A DNA stretch of 64,000 nucleotides. Source: Phaeodactylum tricornutum CCAP 1055/1 (taxonomy: Eukaryota; Bacillariophyta; Bacillariophyceae; Surirellales; Neidiaceae). Numbering within the stretch: the first letter of the stretch is position 1; each line of letters starts with the position of its first letter. This document shows, one piece after another, positions 57,326 through 64,000 of this stretch. Position numbers and translations under genes: made by a program. The notes under the pieces are model-generated. The model was given only the letters and a program-made list of their open reading frames with translations, was not told the DNA's origin and ran no database searches. The stretch spans positions 620,001-684,000 of the forward strand of contig NC_011687.1 in NCBI RefSeq assembly GCF_000150955.2, written 5' to 3'.

Positions 57326-60300
57326 TTATTGTGAGTCCACGTGGCCACGAAATAAGGCTGACAATATTACTGTGCGCGCCTCCTTAACTCCATGTGCATA
57401 GTTTTGATTCACACTTGCGACATCCATGTTAGGCGAATCATGTCCATGAGACATGTCGCAAGGAGGCATACCGTAACACTCCCCATCAGCCTGCTTGGTG
57501 GTCTTGAAAGTCTTCACCTCACAATTTGATGTATCACCTTGCCAGAACAAGAGTGGCTTAAGGACTGGCCATGCCTGTTGAAAACCCCAGTGCTTACTGA
57601 GCACATCTGCCACGTTTTCGGCTCCCAAGATTTTCTGGAAATCAACAACTCCTGCTGCAATTGCCTCACGAACGCGATGATAAGACAATGCATTATGACG
57701 CTTGTTTATGGGCAACTGAGGTTCTGTTGAGCTAGTAATCACTGACTGGTTGTCACCAAACAAGATTGTCTTTCCTGTCACTGGTACTCCAAGGTAACGG
57801 AGGGTAGTACGGATGTCCAAGATTTGCTCAACTGCAATCCGAGCTGCAACAAACTCAGACCCATAGGTGGCAGTCTCAACAGTAGCCTGACGCTTTGAGA
57901 ACCATTCAAAGGGAGTCTTGTTGATAAGATGGAGGACTCCTGTCACAGAACGACCTGTTACCATGTCGTGGTATAGGTTTGCATCAACGTAGCTTGTTAG
58001 AGTGACATGCTTTCCAAGTGCCGTTGGTGCATCATGAGGAAGAAGTTCTTTGACATCCCCGTATACAGAAGTTGCCCAGTTATGACGCTTGTCCGGTAGT
58101 TCTGAGTAGTCGGGCTCATCAGTACGAACCCGAATAGCACCATTCTTCATCTTTTTGACGTAACCGTACATCCGCTTGAGCCGATCAAGATGTCCTTCAC
58201 GGGGTGCCACTCGAAATCTTGACATACTCATAACAGCAGTGGCTATATCAAATCGACCTAGTGTGATGAGCCATTGCAAGCTCCCAATGAGTGACTGGTA
58301 CTGCTTTATCCCGTCTTCACTGAGTTCCGATGTAGCATCTAGTTCCGGATGGTCTCCTTTCTCTAGTGGGGACACATACATCTTGGGCTGTTCACCATAC
58401 ATCCTCTCATACTGCTCCATCATACGTGCAATATATTTCTTTGGGTGGTATGAAAGAGTGCCGTCCTTGTCTCGCTCAAAAGTACATCCCAAGTGGTATT
58501 CAAGAGGACCAACACTTTTGAGCTTGTACTTGTGTCGCTCCTTGAGTTGATCAATGATATCTCCAGGACTGTGGGCTGCAACGGCGATGTCGTCAACCCA
58601 GACCGCAATGTACTCGTATACTCTACCATTGGCTCGTATCCAGACATCCGAGTCGGCCTTACTTGCTGTGAACCCAAGGTCCCGAAGAGTGTCCGCAAAT
58701 CTCTCATGCCATCGGAGTCCACTGCTCCTGAGACCATACAGTGCCTTGTTGATAACAAGAATGTGTCCTTCTAGCTCGGCAAATTCCGGACCAGCTACAA
58801 CAAAGACCTTTTCTTTGGTCTTGGCTTCCAGGTATGCATTCCCTATGTCTGCTCCCCATAGCTTTAGACTGTTGAGTTCAGCTAGGAATACAACAATACG
58901 CAAGCTTCGTAGCGAGACAACTCCAGAATACACACTTTCAAGAGGTACAGGAGTAAGATGTCCGCCAGCTACCATCCTGGCCTTGTGCCTTCCATCGTGC
59001 TTGACATCATATACTGTATGGATTCGGATCTTCTTGAACCCTTCTGGTGCATTTGACACATGTTTACCGTGTATAACAGCTTTACCTCTGTCAATGAAGG
59101 TGTTATACTCATGGAGCTGAGTCCTTTCAATGTTTTCAGCCTCCTGCCATTTGCTATTTCTATTCAACTTATCAATAGCTACCGCCTCCTTGTGGTCACG
59201 AGGGATCTGGTACCCAAACTTGAAGACAGGTGAATGCCTAGTAGAATGGAGTCGAGCTTGGTTAACTAGCCGTTGAAACTTCTTTTCCCTAGTTGCAAGC
59301 CGTTTAAACTGTTTCCATCCTGGAGTATCTAGTAGACCTTGGCGTTTAGCATAGGCAGCACAAGTAACAGGGTCGTCGGCCCGTATGACATCAAGGGGTT
59401 CATAGGTAGACTCCCCAGTTTCCCAGTTAACAAGAACGTTGTATTTAGAGCCTTTGTAATTCTCATCGTTTGTAGATAGGGGGCCTTGGTGCGCGACGAT
59501 GTCCTTAAAACGCCATTGTCGATCAGTATCATGCAATTCCTTGTCTAGATCAGTTTCAAGTTTATCTAGAATTTCGTTGTAGGCAAGAATTTCATCATAC
59601 TCGCCATCATTGATTTCGACTAAAAAACGCACATCAGAGGGCTTGTCGGGATCTAAGATTTTCCTTGTGATACGTGCACGAAAACGCTCCCCATCATCCT
59701 GAGTATCGGTTAGGAACGTGCGTCCAATAAGGTCCTCAGGGGTGAAACCGGGTAGATCCTTTAAGGCATAGGAATTTTTGTTTTCAGTTCTACGCGACTT
59801 GACAAAGTTGATAGGCTTAGAATTACTCTCCCCATCCTGTGGCGTAAGGCGTAGGTTGGTTTCTCCGGATTTCAATGCGGAACGCACACTAGAGCGGTAT
59901 AAGATCTTGTTGGTGTCGTCTGTGAGGATTTTGTAAGTGAGAGCATCCCCAACAGATTCAGCAATGCCAACAAAGCGACCGCTCTTTTCGGTACCATCGG
60001 AAGGGAAAGATGGATCTTCGATCCGGTAGTACACCGGTTCCCAAAAATGAAACTGGAGAAGTACGCTGATATCAGGGGTGCTACCAAGAAGAGTCTCGAG
60101 CGGTGTACGATCATGCAAAGATTCATGGGACAAATGGTTGAAGACATAGCAGATGTAGGCAATGCACAAGAGCCAAGTGGAATCAGGAGCACCGGTTTTG
60201 TTAAGAACGTTATTGGTATTAGCTTCAATAGTAGCAATACGGCGTTCGGCAAAATTTTGATGTTGATGATGAGGTTCACTTTGCCATTGGTCAATGTTGT

Positions 60301-63037
60301 AGGCTCGTGTAATATCAGCAACCTTCTTACTGATTTCGACTTGGGCTCGATCACTCAGAAGTTTATCCATAGCTCCACGATGGCGAATATTGTCCTCAAG
60401 GGCATTGACAAACTCCTTGTCTGTTTTCATGGGATAAATATCGGTGACTAAGGAACGTCTCCCCACAAACAGTTGTGCAAACTTGGCTCCGTTGTCAACA
60501 GCAGGTGTGTCTGACCAGATAGTATCCGTTGCAACAGCCTCGTTGCGCCGATGCACATTTAGAGCCGGGAATCGCGATTTGAAGTGCTTTCGTAGCGGCG
60601 CATTGTAGACTTCGCGAGCGTACTGTGTCGTAGCCATGATGGTTTTTCGGACAGTGTCACCGGATACCCATCCCAAGCAGGGACGTAATGCTTCATAATC
60701 CCGTTCATTGCGTTTGACATTGTGCTTATGGCACTGGATGATGCAATCAATAGCGTCCTCGCGATCGAGATCGTAGTACGCAATATGGCGGTGGAGGTAT
60801 TGACCTGTGTTGTCAAATCGTGGTTCAACATAGGCATTGCCCGGAAGATCTTGCATTGCATCGTACCAGTCGTTCACCATGTCAACTTCATTGTCTAGAA
60901 TAGAAGGGTCCCAGTCAATATCGGAAGTCAACACAACATGCGGAAGAGATTCGAACTCGCTATCGGTAGGCTGCCGCATATCCATATATGGGAGGCCTTG
61001 TCGAATATGAAGAGGAATGATATAATCATCCAAGGTAACAATCCGCTGTTGTCCTCCAACATTGCGGGACCGGTCTTCGACTGTGTTTCGGTAATGCTCA
61101 AGTTGGGCACTGGAGTGGATGGTCTTTCCCTTGCCAAGATAGGCGTATTGGTGCATAATCACAATGATAGGGCCTTTGTGAGACTCAACAAACCCAGCGG
61201 CAGTGACAATATCCAAATCTGACAGGGTATGCTCGTTGATACCCGTTATACTAGCAGACCGTCCTGTCTTGTTCACAACTTTGACATCACAGCCAGCAAG
61301 TCCACCGTTGGCACCTCGATCGACTAGAGCAGCAGTTTTGTTCTCAACGGAATGACGAGAGACTTGATATTCCAGAACGTTGAGTTGAACAGACTGTTGT
61401 CGATTGTCCGATGACTGGGTACAATTGATTGGTGTACGGCGGGATGCAGCAAGAACTTTTCGGATATCGCCGTCTCCCATGTGACTCACACGGTCAGTCA
61501 AGTGTGCAAGGAGCTCCGTCGTTTGATCACAGTCATGGAATGCTTCAGCTTGCTGGTTGTCTGGTTCGCTACGGTTGAACTCGCCATTATCGTTCGATAT
61601 CTTGGCGTGGGTATTCGCTTCCAACGCACGTTGCGAGACATCGCCGGATCGAGTAGGGCCTTTGTCGGGTGCGGACAGGCCTTGGAGAATGGCTTTGGCA
61701 TCATCTGAAAGCTGATTCCACATCTCGCGAGGGATATACGGACGCTCTCGATTGGTTGCCGGATCGCGATTACGGTGGCCAGATGGACTGACTTTGCGGT
61801 TGTGAGCATTGGCCTCATAGATCACTGCAGGAGAGAGATCGATATCATAGTCAATTCCATTGTCTTCGGTGAAGTCAGGTTGATCATACGAGAGGTCGGT
61901 CAGAAAGGCGCTACGCTTGCTCTTGACATTACGAGAATTGGAAAGGTTGTTCCCTTTATCGTATAGAGAAGCAGATGCAAGCAATAGACTCAGGTAACCT
62001 TCGTAGTTGAGGGGAGTGCCTCCTTTAGCTAAGTCTAAAGTAGCGGTGATCTTGACCTGACGGAGTTCAGGGATGTCGTGTACAGCGTTTTCAAGCAAAC
62101 TGAGGCAAAGCTGTTTAGGCAACTGCTCTGCCATAGGGACCATATCATTGTAGATACGAAGATGGTTCTTCCAGTGAAGGATGAACCCTTCCGCCGTTCC
62201 TGTCCAGGATGTGCCATATTTTGCCGTAGTGAGGTAGGCCAAAGTGTTGGAGGACCCAATCTTGGCACTGGCAGACTCTGTGTAGTGCTTGACAACCTTA
62301 CGGAAAACTTCTTGGGCATTGAAGTCAAAACTATGTTCGCGAACAAGGTTTTTCCCCATATCTGTCTGAAGTGTATGTTCCAAAGCAGAGTACACAAATT
62401 TCTTCTGTTCCTCAAAGAGAGACTTCTCTGAGGGGTCCGTTGGTGCATAGGATGGGTCAAGTACCTTTTCGACGTTATGGGATACCGCGGTGACCACGAA
62501 AGACCGGTAGAAATTGTCCCAGTATCGGTCATCCTTAAGGATAGGATAGTGTGTCTTGTCACGCTTGACTCCTCGCTTGAATTCGTCGACTGCCGATCGA
62601 GCTTTCGTGGACGTACTTAACTGGTTGTTCAGAGAAGGACTGATAGTGGCCGGAACATTAGAGACTTGTCCGAGTGCCGAGCGTCGATATAAAATGAAAT
62701 CTCCACTAGTCAATGCAACAAGCTCCGAATTTTCCAAAGGACTTCCCTTTTGCCGTTCAAGTGATGCCTGCCAACGCAGGAAATGTCGAAGGATCTGTCG
62801 GTGCGCCATGAGCAATGGGGTCCACTGAGGGTCTTCATTGGTGTCAGGACTCGCTGGAGGCACATATCCAAGGGCATCTAGTTCGTTCTCAAAAATACTG
62901 AGGAGATCATCAACAGAATTATACCCTTGTTGTTCGAAACTAAGTCGGATTGGGTGCCCTTGAGGAAGTGAAAATACATTATCCAAAAAATGCGAGTAAG
63001 CAGCTCCGCTAGTCATTTGCCTGGTGGCCGGTACCAT
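57326..63037 (-). CDS. Copia-type gag-pol polyprotein
   Basis: A single 1903-codon frame. The first ~500 residues are Gag-like and helical, with no zinc knuckle that I can see. Then come a protease motif (LVDRGANGGLAGCDV), an integrase (RHRGAMDKLLSDRAQVEIS, FAERRIATIEANTNNVLN), reverse transcriptase (LWGADIGNAYLEA, NKALYGLRSSGLRWHERFAD, AVWVDDIAVAAHS) and RNase H (SYVDANLYHDMV, FGDNQSVITSSTE, NVADVLSKHWG). The order protease-IN-RT-RNase H is Copia. Gag and pol share one frame, unlike the other element in this window. Confidence 0.94.
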   Translation of the reverse strand: MVPATRQMTSGAAYSHFLDNVFSLPQGHPIRLSFEQQGYNSVDDLLSIFENELDALGYVPPASPDTNEDPQWTPLLMAHRQILRHFLRWQASLERQKGSPLENSELVALTSGDFILYRRSALGQVSNVPATISPSLNNQLSTSTKARSAVDEFKRGVKRDKTHYPILKDDRYWDNFYRSFVVTAVSHNVEKVLDPSYAPTDPSEKSLFEEQKKFVYSALEHTLQTDMGKNLVREHSFDFNAQEVFRKVVKHYTESASAKIGSSNTLAYLTTAKYGTSWTGTAEGFILHWKNHLRIYNDMVPMAEQLPKQLCLSLLENAVHDIPELRQVKITATLDLAKGGTPLNYEGYLSLLLASASLYDKGNNLSNSRNVKSKRSAFLTDLSYDQPDFTEDNGIDYDIDLSPAVIYEANAHNRKVSPSGHRNRDPATNRERPYIPREMWNQLSDDAKAILQGLSAPDKGPTRSGDVSQRALEANTHAKISNDNGEFNRSEPDNQQAEAFHDCDQTTELLAHLTDRVSHMGDGDIRKVLAASRRTPINCTQSSDNRQQSVQLNVLEYQVSRHSVENKTAALVDRGANGGLAGCDVKVVNKTGRSASITGINEHTLSDLDIVTAAGFVESHKGPIIVIMHQYAYLGKGKTIHSSAQLEHYRNTVEDRSRNVGGQQRIVTLDDYIIPLHIRQGLPYMDMRQPTDSEFESLPHVVLTSDIDWDPSILDNEVDMVNDWYDAMQDLPGNAYVEPRFDNTGQYLHRHIAYYDLDREDAIDCIIQCHKHNVKRNERDYEALRPCLGWVSGDTVRKTIMATTQYAREVYNAPLRKHFKSRFPALNVHRRNEAVATDTIWSDTPAVDNGAKFAQLFVGRRSLVTDIYPMKTDKEFVNALEDNIRHRGAMDKLLSDRAQVEISKKVADITRAYNIDQWQSEPHHQHQNFAERRIATIEANTNNVLNKTGAPDSTWLLCIAYICYVFNHLSHESLHDRTPLETLLGSTPDISVLLQFHFWEPVYYRIEDPSFPSDGTEKSGRFVGIAESVGDALTYKILTDDTNKILYRSSVRSALKSGETNLRLTPQDGESNSKPINFVKSRRTENKNSYALKDLPGFTPEDLIGRTFLTDTQDDGERFRARITRKILDPDKPSDVRFLVEINDGEYDEILAYNEILDKLETDLDKELHDTDRQWRFKDIVAHQGPLSTNDENYKGSKYNVLVNWETGESTYEPLDVIRADDPVTCAAYAKRQGLLDTPGWKQFKRLATREKKFQRLVNQARLHSTRHSPVFKFGYQIPRDHKEAVAIDKLNRNSKWQEAENIERTQLHEYNTFIDRGKAVIHGKHVSNAPEGFKKIRIHTVYDVKHDGRHKARMVAGGHLTPVPLESVYSGVVSLRSLRIVVFLAELNSLKLWGADIGNAYLEAKTKEKVFVVAGPEFAELEGHILVINKALYGLRSSGLRWHERFADTLRDLGFTASKADSDVWIRANGRVYEYIAVWVDDIAVAAHSPGDIIDQLKERHKYKLKSVGPLEYHLGCTFERDKDGTLSYHPKKYIARMMEQYERMYGEQPKMYVSPLEKGDHPELDATSELSEDGIKQYQSLIGSLQWLITLGRFDIATAVMSMSRFRVAPREGHLDRLKRMYGYVKKMKNGAIRVRTDEPDYSELPDKRHNWATSVYGDVKELLPHDAPTALGKHVTLTSYVDANLYHDMVTGRSVTGVLHLINKTPFEWFSKRQATVETATYGSEFVAARIAVEQILDIRTTLRYLGVPVTGKTILFGDNQSVITSSTEPQLPINKRHNALSYHRVREAIAAGVVDFQKILGAENVADVLSKHWGFQQAWPVLKPLLFWQGDTSNCEVKTFKTTKQADGECYGMPPCDMSHGHDSPNMDVASVNQNYAHGVKEARTVILSALFRGHVDSQ

Positions 63038-63725
63038 GGTGGGCTGGATAGCCGAATTAATAAAAGGTTTCTTGGGGTTCTCAAAAGAAAATATCTAATT
63101 ATGGGTTCGGGTCCTTCGCTGTTTTGTTATAGCGGACTTCGTTAAATGACCCTACACCAGTGAACGAAGCTAGCACTGGTACACTCACTTCTACCTCCGT
63201 AGGCAGTGTCCTCGGGGACTGACGAGGGTTTGATTAGCCCCCCCGTACTACTTTACGCCGGGTAGTAAGTCCGTCCCAACCGGAATCAGGGTTCAAGTCC
63301 TTGAGCCTATTGGTATTTCTACCTCACTCAACCAGAATAACCCGTAGTCACGAAACAACTTGTCGACAAACCCTGAAGACTCCAAGGGGTTCTCGACACC
63401 AGTGATTCCGAGGAAGTAGGGAGGCCACGAAAACTTATTGACAAACCCTGAAGCAGTATTAGTGGGTTCTCAATACCAGTTACCGTGAGGAAGTAGGGTA
63501 GCAGCTTCCAACCAATGCGTTACACAAGCCGATAAATACCCCACTTAAGGTGGCACCTCTGATACTTGATGTAACAAACAAAAGATGTCAGCAGTTAGTG
63601 ACCAAACAATGTACGCCGAGTACGAAGTTCGGAAACCGTCTTGAGCGAAGACCTCAAGATGTGTTTACCACAAACAACTGTGCAATGGGCAGCAGTGGTT
63701 TGACGTGCTGTCAAGACTGTTAATC
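63038..63725 (-). other. Element leader with a ~75-bp tandem duplication
   Basis: Non-coding leader between the 5' LTR and gag-pol. Two diverged copies of a 65-75 bp unit (ACAAACCCTGAAG ... GAGGAAGTAGGG) begin at about 63357 and 63432. Both copies contain a short self-complementary stretch, GGGTTCTCAATACC-like. The primer-binding site should lie next to 63725. Confidence 0.65.
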
Positions 63726-64000
63726 TGTTACGGAGTACTACCAAAGCACAACCGTAGGACAGATCGCTGTTAGGACAGTGAGTGGTAAACGAAGGTGGGC
63801 GTTGAGACGAACGACCTGCGATACACCTAAGAGACTTAGGGACTGTAAAACTCAACTCGTTGACGACGCTCCCCACGGGTTAGACAGCGGATACGAGGAC
63901 CTATGCGTGGGATGCAATTTGGATCAATGAACTTATAAAACAATGAGTGGGTGATTACCTTCTACAAACTAGTCAATCTGTTGTTCAGTCCAGTGAACAA
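63726..64000 (-). repeat. LTR (5' LTR in element orientation), truncated by window edge
   Basis: Identical to 56759-57033 over the 275 bases available. Confidence 0.9.

Larger units (their letters stand above)
56759..64000 (-). mobile_element. Second Copia-type LTR retrotransposon, very young, right end outside window
   Basis: Minus-strand element with a left LTR from 56759, one long gag-pol frame and a right LTR from 63726 that leaves the window at 64000. The 275 bases of the two LTRs that can be compared are identical, so insertion was very recent. It looks whole in the part visible, with no breaks seen. The gag-pol style (protease DRGANGG) is a different Copia lineage from the element at 5.5-12.3 kb. 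It sits in a host zinc-finger-like frame. The target duplication cannot be checked because the outer end is not in the window. Confidence 0.93.

Noticed and set aside
63091-63310. tRNA-like GGGTTCAAGTCC near 63287
   Set aside because: The T-arm-like word has no matching acceptor, D or anticodon stems around it. No tRNA gene was found anywhere in the window.

Overview
The window looks like nuclear DNA of a pennate diatom, most likely Phaeodactylum tricornutum or a close relative. Four things point there. The genes are compact, with none to two short introns (six reconstructed, about 80-180 bp, GT-AG). Several proteins start with signal peptides that could be the first part of a diatom bipartite plastid presequence (for example VQG|FSL). 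There are two Copia-type LTR elements of the diatom CoDi kind. The gene set is plainly eukaryotic. Organism assignment is inference; no search was run.

Layout. 1-5.2 kb: the 5' part of a GT32-like glycosyltransferase running off the left edge, head-to-head with a UCH37/UCHL5 deubiquitinase, then a Golgi-type DUF7796-like protein whose 3' end has been amplified into seven ~95-bp tandem repeats. 5.55-12.34 kb: a Copia/CoDi element on the minus strand with identical 150-bp LTRs and a 5-bp target duplication. 12.8-24.7 kb: a multi-pass membrane protein, class 2 dihydroorotate dehydrogenase, a three-exon secreted Cu/Zn-SOD-like protein, a large unknown protein with a signal segment, a TPR protein and an SLC35B3-like PAPS transporter. 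26-29.7 kb: a double-hotdog thioesterase head-to-head with a UbiC/chorismate-lyase-like protein, then a Sar1 GTPase. 30.4-40.7 kb: importin beta-1 (three exons), signal peptidase subunit SPC25, an unknown probable mitochondrial protein, a proteasome-alpha-like protein with a secretory signal, LTO1 and an inositol trisphosphate 5/6-kinase. 40.7-52.5 kb: CCA tRNA nucleotidyltransferase, Hel2/ZNF598 with an in-frame TGA near its end, a RING-TPR-J fusion protein, an aldo/keto reductase, an unknown secreted or plastid protein, and an endonuclease-I-family nuclease. 52.5-56.1 kb: AT-richer accessory DNA with three related modules of inverted plus tandem repeats. 56.1-64 kb: a zinc-finger-like gene interrupted by a second, very young Copia element whose right LTR runs off the window.

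How the genes relate. Most are independent housekeeping genes in close divergent or convergent pairs. Three themes recur: protein quality control and ubiquitin (UCH37, Hel2, RING-TPR-J, the proteasome-alpha-like protein), the secretory pathway (Sar1, SPC25, PAPS transporter, two glycosyltransferase-like proteins) and organelle metabolism (DHODH, and the thioesterase / UbiC-like pair). The most interesting items are the signal-bearing proteasome-alpha-like protein, the TGA with a 159-codon open extension in Hel2, the co-varying inverted/tandem repeat modules at 52.8-54.0 kb, the thioesterase / UbiC-like gene pair and the RING-TPR-J fusion.
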